Of a DNA stretch of 64,000 nt, positions 17,377-26,274 are shown piece after piece. Position 1 is the first letter of the stretch, and each line of letters opens with the position of its first letter. Position numbers and translations under genes: made by a program. The notes beneath the pieces are model-generated. The model was given only the letters and a program-made list of their open reading frames with translations, did no database searches and was not told the origin of the DNA. Source of the DNA: an uncultured Cohaesibacter sp. (GTDB taxonomy: Bacteria > Pseudomonadota > Alphaproteobacteria > Rhizobiales > Cohaesibacteraceae); contig NZ_OY781091.1 of the NCBI RefSeq assembly GCF_963676275.1, positions 434,001 to 498,000 of the forward strand, in the 5' to 3' direction.

Positions 17377-17390
17377 TTGATGCAAATCAA
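17377..17390 (+). promoter_or_regulatory. Perfect FNR-type anaerobic box upstream of the NifJ-like operon
   Basis: TTGAT-GCAA-ATCAA is a perfect match to the FNR consensus TTGAT-N4-ATCAA. It lies 267 nt before the start codon of the NifJ-like gene. A class II position would put transcription start near 17425, giving a leader of about 230 nt. Anaerobic activation of an oxygen-sensitive pyruvate oxidoreductase is the expected effect. Confidence 0.75.
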
Positions 17391-17451
17391 CGCCTGAAGT
17401 CATTGGATAGACTAACGATTATAACACTAAAGTATCGGGAGGAATGACCGC

Positions 17452-17499
17452 ATGGTGATGCGCTTTCGGTATTTTTGTGTGGCTCACATGACCATTTAG
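17452..17499 (+). CDS. Possible 15-residue leader ORF
   Basis: A GGGAGGA ribosome site at 17437-17443 precedes ATG at 17452 by 9 nt and opens a 15-codon frame (MVMRFRYFCVAHMTI). It lies between the FNR box and the NifJ-like gene. The ribosome site is the strongest in the leader. Nothing else supports translation, so this is a weak call. Confidence 0.2.
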   Translation: MVMRFRYFCVAHMTI

Positions 17500-17656
17500 A
17501 CCACGCGACTGCTTCTGACAGCCAAAGCTATCTGAGGACCTGGGGTAACAAGTCTTTGCCGCTGGGCTTTCGTTGCAGGCAATTCTTTGAGCACTTTATT
17601 TCATTTCGACAGGCTGAGGCGACCAACGACTGGCTTGTTGTAATTGGGTGGAGAAT

Positions 17657-20600
17657 ATGAACGACAAACTTCCAAAAACACCGGCCTATCCCGGGAAATC
17701 GACGGTAATCAACGGCAACGGCGCCGTGGCCCAGGTAATGGGGCAGGTGTGCGGTGGGGTTATCGGATATCCGATTACACCTTCTACCGAGATTGCCGAA
17801 ATCTACGAAGCTTTCAGAGCTGGCGGTGGCGTCAATGTTTGGGGCCGTCATCCCTTCTTCTTCGAACCGGAAGGGGAGCATTCCGCTCAGTCCGGCGCGC
17901 TTGGCGCGGCTCTTACCGGCGGGCAATATGTCTCCAACGCGTCTTCCTCTCAGGGCGTGCTTTATGGTCTTGAGTCTCATTATGTAACCGTCGGCAAGAA
18001 AGTCGGCGGTTTTGTCATGCAGGTTGCTGCGCGTTCTGTTTCCCGCCATTCGCTGAACGTGATGGCCGGTCATGACGACATTTACGCATTGCTGCCTGCT
18101 GGCTACACCATCCTGTTCGGCTCCAACCCTCAGGAAGCTGCCGACCTCGCCGCTATCTCCTATAAAGTAAGCGCGATGTCGATGATCCCGGTTGCCAACG
18201 GCATGGACGGCTTTGTCACCTCGCACATGATGAGCGAAGTGCTGATGCCGGAAGATGATCTGCTGCGCGCATATATCGGCGATCCTTCCGAGCGTATCAT
18301 GTGCCCGACGGTTGCTCAGGAAATGCTCTATGGCGCCAAGGGCCGTGTCTTCCAGCTCAAGCGTTATCTGGGCCGTCACAGTTCCGATATGGAACAGGAT
18401 GCCTATGCCAAGCTGGTGACCTTCCTTGATGACAATGCCGATGCCGTTGAGTCGGACAATGCCGGTGAGATGGTTGCCAAGACCCTCGATCTGCTGCCTG
18501 CCGAATTGCACAAGCAGTGGGCGCGCCAGTGGACCAACGCCTTCCAGAAAGGCACCCGCCAGCGTGTTCCTGCGCAGGTTGATATCAACAATCCGGGCCT
18601 GACCGGCGGCGTGCAGAACCAGCCGGACTTCCAGGCCGGTGCCGTCGACCATCGCACCCACTTCGTGCGCGATGTCGCCCGCTTCGTGCGGGAAGCCATG
18701 GCGGAATATTCCGCTCTGACCGGCCGTGCCTATGCGCCCGTCAAATGCTTCGAATGCGAGGATGCCGAAACCGTTCTGGTTGGTCTTGGCTCTGTTACCG
18801 ACGATGCCGAAGCCGTTGCCGCCTATCTGCGCCGTCAGGGCAAGAAGGTTGGCGTTGTTTCCATCAAGATGCTGCAGCCTTTCCCGGATGCGGAATTCGT
18901 GGAAGCGATCAAGGGCAAGAAAGCCGTCACCATTCTTGAGCGTTCCGACAACACGGCTCTGACCGCTTTCGTCAAGGAAGCGCTGATGAAGGCCATGGAA
19001 AATGGTGCTGGTGAACGCTATCCCGGTGTGCCGGTTCTCAAGGAACTGCCAAAACTGACCACCGCCATCTTCGGCCTTGGTGCACATGACCTGCAGCCGC
19101 GCCATCTGGTGGCAGCCTTTGAAAATATGGATGGCGCCTGCCAGCCATTTGTCTATCTGGGCAGCCAGTTCTTCTCCAAGGATGCCAGCCCGCTGATGTC
19201 CGAGCTTCAGGCCAAGCTGAAAGCAGCCTATCCTGAAACCGAACTGATGGCGCTGGAAACCAAACCGAACCCGAGCCTGTTGCCTGAAGGGGCGCTGCGC
19301 ATCCGCTTCCACTCCGTTGGTGGCTATGGCACCATCGCGACCGGCAAGCTGTTGACCGACATTCTGGCCAACGCGCTGCATCTCTATTCCAAGGCCGCGC
19401 CGAAATATGGTTCGGAAAAATCCGGTGCTCCGACCAACTATTATATCACGCTCTCTCCCGAGCCGGTGCTGATCACCAACGCCGATCTCGAAGATGTGGA
19501 AGTGGTTGTCTCCCCGGACCACAAGGTCTTCGTGCACAGCAATCCGCTGCGCGGCCTTGTCGAAGGTGGCACCTTCATCCTGCAGTCCAATCTCTCGCCG
19601 CTCGAAGTCTGGAAAGAGCTGCCGGCTGCCATGCGCAAGACCATCCGTGACCGCAAGATCAAATTCCTGGTCGTTGACGGCTTTGCCATCGCCAAGAAAC
19701 ATGCTCCGGTTGCTGCCCTGCAGACCCGCATGATGGGCATCGCCTTCATCGGCGCTGTCTGCGGTCATGTCGAGCGTGTCACCGAAGGTGCTGATCGTGA
19801 GGCTGTCATCGAGAAAATTCGCAGCCAGATCAACTATAAATTCGGCACCAAGGGTGAAGCCGTTGTCGAAGGCAACATGGCGGTTATCCGTGACGGCGTC
19901 GAGGAAACGGTGGTGGTCGATTATTCCGCTGCCGAATTTGTCGAAGTGGATGCCGCCGGTGATCCGGTTCCCGCATTCAGCCCGGCCATTTCCTCCAGCA
20001 TGTGCCGCATCGCACAGGAATCCTCACCCGAAGGCCTGTTTGACAGCCTTTACTATGAGGAAACCGTTGCCGCTCCGTTCCGCGAAGGGGCCATTGGTGA
20101 AGCGCCTGTTCTGCCCGGTTCGGGCATGTTCATGCCTGCCGGTTCTGCCGCAGCCAAGGACAAGGGTCTGTTCCGCCGCGAAGTGCCGGTCTTTGATCCT
20201 GAAAAATGCACCGGCTGTCTGGACTGCTCCATGGTCTGCCCGGATGCAGCCATTCCGCCGACCGTCTTCGACATCGATGATCTGCTGATGGCTGCGGCCA
20301 AAGATCTCGATATGCCGGAAAAACAGCGCGGCGTCATTCGTGAATATGTCCGCTCTGTCGGTGAAGCGGTTCGCCGCAAATATCTGGCTCTGGACGAGGC
20401 CCCGAGCTTTGCCAAGCTGGTTGCTGAAGCGGTCCATGAACTCTATGTCGAAAGCGCCGTTGTCAAGGGCAATCTGGAACGCATCGCTGATGCGGTGGCC
20501 ATTCTGCCGGTTGCCCAGACCCGTCCATTCTTCGATGCAATGGAACAGGAACGCACCGGTCAGGGCGGTCTGTTTGCTGTTGCCATCGATCCATGGAAAT

Positions 20601-22636
20601 GCACCGGCTGTCTGGAATGCGTGGATATCTGCGGACCGGGCGCTCTGGTGGCAACCGATCAGGATGCAGCCGTGCTCCACGACTTGCAGGCCAAGTTCAA
20701 CTTCCTTTCCAAGACCCCGAACACACCGGCACGCTTCGTTGAACCTGCCTTTGAGGACAACAACGAAATCAAGCGCATGATGTTGGATCGCTCCAACTAT
20801 TACTCCACCACCGGTGGCCATGGTGCTTGTCGCGGCTGTGGCGAGGTGACGGCCATTCGTCAGGTTGTTTCTGCAACCCATGCGATCCATGACCGTCGCA
20901 AGAAGTCCCATATTCGCGAGCTGGAAGAGCTGGTCAATGCTCTTGCCATCAAGCTTGAGGAAGTCAAGGGCGATGCCGAACGAGAAGCCCGTATTTCCGG
21001 CGCTCTCAAGGTGCTCGAAAAACGCCTCTTCATGCTCGAAGGTGGCCCGACCGGCAATGGTCAGTCTCCTCTGGTGGTTGCCAATGCCACCGGCTGTAGC
21101 TCGGTTTATGCCTCTACCTTCCCGTTCAACCCCTATAATGACCCATGGGTCAACAGCCTGTTCCATGACGGACCGGCTGTCATCAAGGGTATCTTTGAAG
21201 GCACCACCGCCAATGCGGCTGTTGACTTCAAGGCCATGCGTCTGGCCAAGCTGGAACTGGCCAATGCCTATGATCCGGCAACCGACGGGGCTTATCTGAG
21301 CAACTTCGAATGGCATAATTTCTCTGATGCCGAGCGGGATCTGCTGCCGACCTTCATGAATATCTCCGGTGACGGTGCTGCTTATGACATCGGCTTTGGT
21401 GCCCTCTCTCGCCTGCTGGCCAGCAACACGCCGGTCAAGGTGCTTGTGCTCAACTCCGGCGTCTATTCCAACACCGGTGGTCAGGCTTCCACGGCCTCCC
21501 TGTCCGGTCAGGACAGCGATCTGGCCCGCTTCGGCAAGGCCAATCCGGGCAAGGTGGAAGACCGCAAGGAACTGGGGCTTATCGCAAGCTTCCATCCGAA
21601 GGTCTTCGTGGTCCAGAGTGCGACCTCGTTCCCGGGCCATTTCCTCAAGAATGTCATGGCCTATCTGAAGCATTCCTCCTCGCCTGCTCTGCTTGACGTC
21701 TATACGCCTTGTCAGGGTGAGCACGGGATTGCCGATGATGCCGCCAACCGTCGCTCCAAGCTGGCAGTTGAAGCCCGCGTCAGCCCGCTCTTCGTGCATG
21801 ATCCGAAAGCAGGGGAAACCCTTGCCGAACGGTTCAACATCGAAGGCAACCCGGCCCCTGATCAGGACTGGGCGATGCAGACCATCGAATATATGGAAGA
21901 TGGCCAGCTCAAGCTGATGGATATGCCTCTGACCCCGGCAGACTATGCTTATGATGAAGTGCGCTTCAAAAAGCAGTTCCGCCCGCTCAAGGGTGAAGTG
22001 GATGCCGTGCCGCTGCATGAATATATCGACATGCCGTCGCTCGAGAGGGGCCGCAAGGTTCCCTATATCCTGAAGGCCAACGCCAAGCGCCAACTGGTCA
22101 AGCTGGAAGTCGGTGCCATGATCGTGCATCTGGTTGAAGAACGCCGTCACAACTGGCGCACCCTTCAGCATCTTGCCGGTCAGTCTGCTGCCAAGCTCGA
22201 TGCAGCCCATCGCAAAGAGCTGGCTGCCATGGAAGCAAAATATCAGGAAGCTCTGGAATCCCGTGAGCTTTCCATGGACAGCATCGCAGCCGGCATGGCT
22301 GAAATGGCTTCCATGTCTGCTTCCCCGGCTGTTCTGGGCCTTGGTGGCACGGCATCAGCCGCTGCCAGCCCCAATGGTGCCGCAGCATCGGCTCCGGCCG
22401 GTGGCGCAAGCCTGCCACATATCCATGATGAAGATGTAGTGCTCTGCACCAACTGCAAGGCCTGCTATCAGGATGTTCCCGAACTCTTCGAACTGACCAA
22501 GCTGGTCGAGAATGGTGCTGTCATGGAAGTGGCCCACACCATTCCGGGCGCTCTGGAAACGGTCGAAGTCACTCCGGACCTGAAATCCCGCATCATGAAA
22601 GTGGCGGCAAAATGCAATGCGGAGATCGTAAGATGA
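17657..22636 (+). CDS. Extended NifJ-like pyruvate(2-oxoacid):ferredoxin oxidoreductase
   Basis: This single-chain enzyme turns a 2-oxoacid, presumably pyruvate, plus CoA into acyl-CoA, CO2 and reduced ferredoxin. The order is alpha domain (GYPITPSTEIAEIYEAF near residue 35), gamma domain (RFHSVGGYGTIATGK near 550), two [4Fe-4S] motifs (CTGCLDCSMVCP near 850, CTGCLECVDIC near 981) and a TPP domain (GHGACRGCGE near 1053, GDGAAYD near 1238, NSGVYSNTGGQ near 1265). At 1,659 residues it exceeds typical NifJ (about 1,170-1,200). The extra parts are about 100 residues between the Fe-S motifs, a charged helix inside the TPP domain and a C-terminal coiled coil, Ala-rich linker and ferredoxin (CTNCKAC near 1595). 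ATG 17657 follows GGTGGAGA; GTG 17648 is an alternative. Confidence 0.88.
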   Translation: MNDKLPKTPAYPGKSTVINGNGAVAQVMGQVCGGVIGYPITPSTEIAEIYEAFRAGGGVNVWGRHPFFFEPEGEHSAQSGALGAALTGGQYVSNASSSQGVLYGLESHYVTVGKKVGGFVMQVAARSVSRHSLNVMAGHDDIYALLPAGYTILFGSNPQEAADLAAISYKVSAMSMIPVANGMDGFVTSHMMSEVLMPEDDLLRAYIGDPSERIMCPTVAQEMLYGAKGRVFQLKRYLGRHSSDMEQDAYAKLVTFLDDNADAVESDNAGEMVAKTLDLLPAELHKQWARQWTNAFQKGTRQRVPAQVDINNPGLTGGVQNQPDFQAGAVDHRTHFVRDVARFVREAMAEYSALTGRAYAPVKCFECEDAETVLVGLGSVTDDAEAVAAYLRRQGKKVGVVSIKMLQPFPDAEFVEAIKGKKAVTILERSDNTALTAFVKEALMKAMENGAGERYPGVPVLKELPKLTTAIFGLGAHDLQPRHLVAAFENMDGACQPFVYLGSQFFSKDASPLMSELQAKLKAAYPETELMALETKPNPSLLPEGALRIRFHSVGGYGTIATGKLLTDILANALHLYSKAAPKYGSEKSGAPTNYYITLSPEPVLITNADLEDVEVVVSPDHKVFVHSNPLRGLVEGGTFILQSNLSPLEVWKELPAAMRKTIRDRKIKFLVVDGFAIAKKHAPVAALQTRMMGIAFIGAVCGHVERVTEGADREAVIEKIRSQINYKFGTKGEAVVEGNMAVIRDGVEETVVVDYSAAEFVEVDAAGDPVPAFSPAISSSMCRIAQESSPEGLFDSLYYEETVAAPFREGAIGEAPVLPGSGMFMPAGSAAAKDKGLFRREVPVFDPEKCTGCLDCSMVCPDAAIPPTVFDIDDLLMAAAKDLDMPEKQRGVIREYVRSVGEAVRRKYLALDEAPSFAKLVAEAVHELYVESAVVKGNLERIADAVAILPVAQTRPFFDAMEQERTGQGGLFAVAIDPWKCTGCLECVDICGPGALVATDQDAAVLHDLQAKFNFLSKTPNTPARFVEPAFEDNNEIKRMMLDRSNYYSTTGGHGACRGCGEVTAIRQVVSATHAIHDRRKKSHIRELEELVNALAIKLEEVKGDAEREARISGALKVLEKRLFMLEGGPTGNGQSPLVVANATGCSSVYASTFPFNPYNDPWVNSLFHDGPAVIKGIFEGTTANAAVDFKAMRLAKLELANAYDPATDGAYLSNFEWHNFSDAERDLLPTFMNISGDGAAYDIGFGALSRLLASNTPVKVLVLNSGVYSNTGGQASTASLSGQDSDLARFGKANPGKVEDRKELGLIASFHPKVFVVQSATSFPGHFLKNVMAYLKHSSSPALLDVYTPCQGEHGIADDAANRRSKLAVEARVSPLFVHDPKAGETLAERFNIEGNPAPDQDWAMQTIEYMEDGQLKLMDMPLTPADYAYDEVRFKKQFRPLKGEVDAVPLHEYIDMPSLERGRKVPYILKANAKRQLVKLEVGAMIVHLVEERRHNWRTLQHLAGQSAAKLDAAHRKELAAMEAKYQEALESRELSMDSIAAGMAEMASMSASPAVLGLGGTASAAASPNGAAASAPAGGASLPHIHDEDVVLCTNCKACYQDVPELFELTKLVENGAVMEVAHTIPGALETVEVTPDLKSRIMKVAAKCNAEIVR

Positions 22637-25398
22637 CCGTTGACACTGCAGTAAAGCAGGACAATCTGTTTGATCATCAGATGGATGTTCTGAAAAAGCA
22701 TCTCGCAGCGGACCCCCGGTCCCTGCGGAATGTCTTCATCGCGGACGGAGCCCAGGCCATGGCCTGGGAGTTCCAGCAGGACGAACTGAGCGAGAAATTC
22801 ATCAAGACGCTCTGGGGGCTTCTGCTCAAGAATGACGATATGAGCACCTTGATCCAGCGTTTCCTGTGGAGCCTGCCGCTGCGCTTCAAACGCAAATTCG
22901 TCAAGGCGCTCGATCTCTACATGTCCGAAAGCTACCCGATGTTCAAGGGACTGTCGGAAGGCTGGCCTGAAGACAGCTATATTCCGCCCTACATCCGCAC
23001 GCCGGAAGAACGCTCCGCCGACTTCGAACTGGTCAACCAGGGCTATCTGGGCTACCAGACGCTTGGTTATTCCCTGCGCGAAGTGGAACTGATCGTCTGG
23101 CTGGAAGTGCTGCGCGACAAGCAGTGCGAGGACAAGCCTTGCGAGCTGGGCCATATCATCCAGCGCACCAAGGACGAGGAAGCCAAGAAGATTGGTGGCT
23201 GTCCGGTCAAGATCCATATTCCGGAAATGATCGACCTGCTCGCCAAGGGCAAGATCCGCAAGGCTCTGGAACTGATCGAAAGCTGCAACCCGCTGCCGAA
23301 CGTGACCGGCCGCGTCTGCCCGCAGGAGCATCAGTGTCAGGGCGTCTGCAAGCATACCAACCGTCCGATCGAGATCGGTCAGCTGGAATGGTTCCTGCCC
23401 GAGCATGAAAAGGCTGCCAACCCGGATCAGCTGGCCCGCTTTGCCGGTATTGTCAGCCCATGGGAAAAGGCCGAGAAACCACCCATCGCGGTGGTCGGCT
23501 CGGGGCCTTCGGGCCTCATCAACGCCTATCTTCTGGCTGTTGAGGGCTTCCCTGTAACGGTCTTCGAGGCCTTCCACGAACTGGGCGGCGTGTTGCGCTA
23601 CGGTATTCCTGAATTCCGTCTGCCAAACACGCTGATCGATGACGTGGTTGCCAAGATCGACGCTCTGGGCGGTCGTTTCGTCAAGAATTTCGTGGTCGGC
23701 AAGTCCGCGACTCTTGAGGATCTCAAGGCGGCTGGTTTCTGGAAAATCTTTGTCGGTTCCGGCGCCGGTCTGCCAACCTTCATGAATGTTCCGGGCGAGG
23801 AATTGCTCGGCGTCATGTCGGCCAACGAGTTCCTGACCCGCGTCAACCTGATGCGCGGTCGTGATCCGGCCTATGAAACCCCGCTTCCGGACGTCAAGGA
23901 CAAGAATATCCTCGTGATTGGTGGTGGCAACACCGCGATGGATGCAGCCCGCACGGCAAAACGCCTCGGCGGCAATGTGACCATCGTTTATCGCCGTACC
24001 CAGTCGGAAATGCCTGCCCGCGTGGAAGAGCTCGAGCATGCATTGGAAGAGGGGATCGAACTGGCAGAACTGCGCGGACCGAAAGAGTTCGTTGGCGATC
24101 ACCACACCCATTTCGTCACTCACGCTGTCGTGGATGTGAACGAACTGGGTGAGCCGGATGCTTCCGGCCGTCGGCGTCCGCGTCCGACCGGTGAAGTCAT
24201 CGAAATGCCTGCCGATCTGGTCATCATGGCCCTTGGCAACAAGTCCAACCCGATCATCCCGTCCTCTGAGCCCAAACTCGAGGTCTCCAAATGGGGAACG
24301 ATCAATGTCGGCAAGGACAGTCAGGAAACCTCCATCGACGGCATCTATACCGGTGGTGACGCTGCGCGCGGCGGCTCCACGGCGATCCTTGCTGCCGGTG
24401 ATGGTCAGGCTGCGGCCCGTCAGATCCTCGGATCCATCGATCTGGCGTCTGACAATATCGCCGACAGGGTTAAGAGAGCGGATCATTTCACCAGCCTCGG
24501 TCTGGCCGAACACACCGTTCTCAAGCACACCGATCTGGCAGCCGGCATTGTCGAGATGACGATCCGGGCACCGGTGATTGCCCAGTCCGCACGGGCTGGC
24601 CAGTTTGTTCGCGTGCTGGCAACCGATGACGGCGAGCTTATCCCGCTGACGCTGGCTGACTGGAACCGTGAAAATGGTACCATCGACCTCGTCATTCAGG
24701 GCATGGGCACCTCGACCAAGCTGATGAACAAGATGAAGGAAGGCGAGTTCTTCGCCGGTATCGCTGGCCCGCTTGGAGAACCGAGCGACGTCAGAAAATT
24801 CGATCCCGCAACGGAAACCGTCGTCTTCACCGCCGGTGGCGTGGGCCTGCCAGCAATCTATCCGATTGCCAAGACCCATCTGGAAACCGGCAACCATGTC
24901 ACCATGATCATCGGCTTCCGTTCCGCAGACCATCTGTTCTGGACGGGCGAAGATGAGCGCATGGGGCTGCTGAAGGCCAAATATGGCGACATGCTGGATG
25001 TCATCTATTGTTCCAACGATGGCACCTTCGGCATCAAGGGCTTTGTTACCAACCCGCTTGAGGACATGCTCAAGGATGGCAAGTCTTCAAAGGGGCGCAA
25101 GATTGCCGAAGTCGTCTCTGTCGGTCCTCCGATGATGATGCGTGCGGTCAGCGATCTGACCAAGCCTTATGAAGTGCCCACCGTGGTCAGCCTCAACTCC
25201 ATCATGGTGGACGCAACCGGCATGTGCGGTGCCTGCATGGTGCCAGTCCTCAAGGACGGCAAGACCCTGCGTCAGCATGCCTGCATTGACGGTCCCGAAT
25301 TTGACGCCCATAGCGTCGAATGGGACAAGTTCCTGCCACGCTTTGGCCAGTTCAAGGCTCAGGAAGTCCGCAGCATGGAAAAGCACAAGCTCAACTGA
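22633..25398 (+). CDS. NfnB-NfnA fusion: FAD/NAD(P) oxidoreductase joined to ferredoxin-NADP reductase
   Basis: This 921-residue protein joins, in one chain, the two flavoproteins that are separate at 10130-12606. Residues about 1-140 are unrecognised. A GltD/NfnB part follows (GGCPVKIHIP near 187, AVVGSGPSGL near 286, VIGGGNTAMDAARTA near 427), then an FNR/NfnA part (from about 620, FTAGGVGLPAIYPIA near 730) and a C-terminal [2Fe-2S] site (GMCGACMV near 861, HACIDGPEFD). The start overlaps the NifJ-like stop as ATGA, with GGAG 8 nt upstream. It probably moves electrons between ferredoxin reduced by that enzyme and NADP(H). The N-terminal Fe-S domain has lost several ligands: CxxC becomes a Trp-Leu-Glu stretch and GRVCP is preceded by Thr, not Cys. 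Confidence 0.85.
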   Translation: MTVDTAVKQDNLFDHQMDVLKKHLAADPRSLRNVFIADGAQAMAWEFQQDELSEKFIKTLWGLLLKNDDMSTLIQRFLWSLPLRFKRKFVKALDLYMSESYPMFKGLSEGWPEDSYIPPYIRTPEERSADFELVNQGYLGYQTLGYSLREVELIVWLEVLRDKQCEDKPCELGHIIQRTKDEEAKKIGGCPVKIHIPEMIDLLAKGKIRKALELIESCNPLPNVTGRVCPQEHQCQGVCKHTNRPIEIGQLEWFLPEHEKAANPDQLARFAGIVSPWEKAEKPPIAVVGSGPSGLINAYLLAVEGFPVTVFEAFHELGGVLRYGIPEFRLPNTLIDDVVAKIDALGGRFVKNFVVGKSATLEDLKAAGFWKIFVGSGAGLPTFMNVPGEELLGVMSANEFLTRVNLMRGRDPAYETPLPDVKDKNILVIGGGNTAMDAARTAKRLGGNVTIVYRRTQSEMPARVEELEHALEEGIELAELRGPKEFVGDHHTHFVTHAVVDVNELGEPDASGRRRPRPTGEVIEMPADLVIMALGNKSNPIIPSSEPKLEVSKWGTINVGKDSQETSIDGIYTGGDAARGGSTAILAAGDGQAAARQILGSIDLASDNIADRVKRADHFTSLGLAEHTVLKHTDLAAGIVEMTIRAPVIAQSARAGQFVRVLATDDGELIPLTLADWNRENGTIDLVIQGMGTSTKLMNKMKEGEFFAGIAGPLGEPSDVRKFDPATETVVFTAGGVGLPAIYPIAKTHLETGNHVTMIIGFRSADHLFWTGEDERMGLLKAKYGDMLDVIYCSNDGTFGIKGFVTNPLEDMLKDGKSSKGRKIAEVVSVGPPMMMRAVSDLTKPYEVPTVVSLNSIMVDATGMCGACMVPVLKDGKTLRQHACIDGPEFDAHSVEWDKFLPRFGQFKAQEVRSMEKHKLN

Positions 25399-25426
25399 TC
25401 GTTGACCTTTGCGTTGAAATAATCTG

Positions 25427-25459
25427 GCCCCCGGAGAGCTTCGGTGCTCCGGGGGCTTT
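25427..25459 (+). terminator. Terminator after the NfnB-NfnA fusion gene
   Basis: GCCCCCGGAG pairs with CTCCGGGGGC around a 10-nt loop, followed by TTTC. It begins 28 nt after the stop codon. Confidence 0.85.
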
Positions 25460-26274
25460 CTGCTTACACTCATGGCCAAGGCGAGGGCATCTTCATCTGG
25501 CCTTCAATCCAGCTAATTCATGCCATGTCGCCATCAGGCTCTTCTTCATTTGACTTCATGTCTTGCCTTGAATTGGGTAAATATGTCTGGGCAGATAGCT
25601 GGCTACAGTCGGTTACACGATTTCTGTGGGCAAATATGCGTAGTTTTAATTAGGAAATTTGGCCAATCGAATGCCTCTTGGCAGGTGAGGGGGCCATCAT
25701 GACGGGCCGTCGCGGGACATCTGAAGCATTCATTCTGTGGCCTTTACCGCTTGGTCAAACCTGCGCTCAAAGCTTCCATTGGAGCAATTTGTCGGAGCCT
25801 CTGTTCTTCTTCGAAATCTCTCAAAGCGTGGTGACGGCTAGATGGTCTCTCAGCGACTACCGAATTCCTATTTCGATATTTTATCTCATGGTATCATATA
25901 GTTAAGTGAGCGCATTGGTTGTGTTTTCAATCTTTGAAGGCAGGGAAACCTTATGACTCAAGTTCCCCATCTCCTTGATCGAAAATAGCAATTGCTCGCA
26001 ATTGGCTCTCCATGTTTCGCTTTCCCGGCTAAGCCGGTGAATGCTGTTTCGCCCGGACCAGCGGTTTAAATAGGGCGCGCGCATGGCTGAAGCGTTGCCA
26101 TGCAAGGTAAATTTACCGCGACCTCTTCACGCATCTGTTTACTTCTTGCTTCCATAATCGTGACAGAATAGTTGCCTAATTTTGGCAAATAACAACGGCA
26201 TTTGTCCGAATTTCGGCGAAGATGAAATTTTGAAACCAGATAGCCAGTCAGAAGCAAACAAGAGAAACGAAAAT
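25460..26274. other. Intergenic region upstream of the RND operon
   Basis: About 0.8 kb without a supported gene; the short open frames lack ribosome sites and resemblance. It holds a perfect 12-bp palindrome GGTAAATTTACC (26106-26117) and a 10-bp one AGCAATTGCT (25987-25996), either of which could be a regulator site for the efflux genes. No regulator gene is adjacent. Confidence 0.4.

Larger units (their letters stand above)
16408..17656. other. 1.25-kb divergent intergenic region between mmdA and the NifJ-like gene
   Basis: I see no convincing gene here; a leftward 154-codon open frame (16682-17146) has no ribosome site or family resemblance. Near mmdA there are inverted repeats at 16427-16449 (GCAGCGC/GCGCTGC), 16468-16481 (CGGGT/ACCCG) and 16537-16554 (CTCATT/AATGAG). 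Near the NifJ-like gene are a perfect FNR box (17377-17390) and a possible 15-codon leader ORF (17452-17499). The rest shows nothing I can name. Confidence 0.5.

Noticed and set aside
17528-24933. Three long leftward open frames (over 700 codons each) opposite the NifJ-like and NfnB-NfnA genes
   Set aside because: They arise from codon bias of strongly coding sequence on the plus strand. The plus-strand products have complete motifs.
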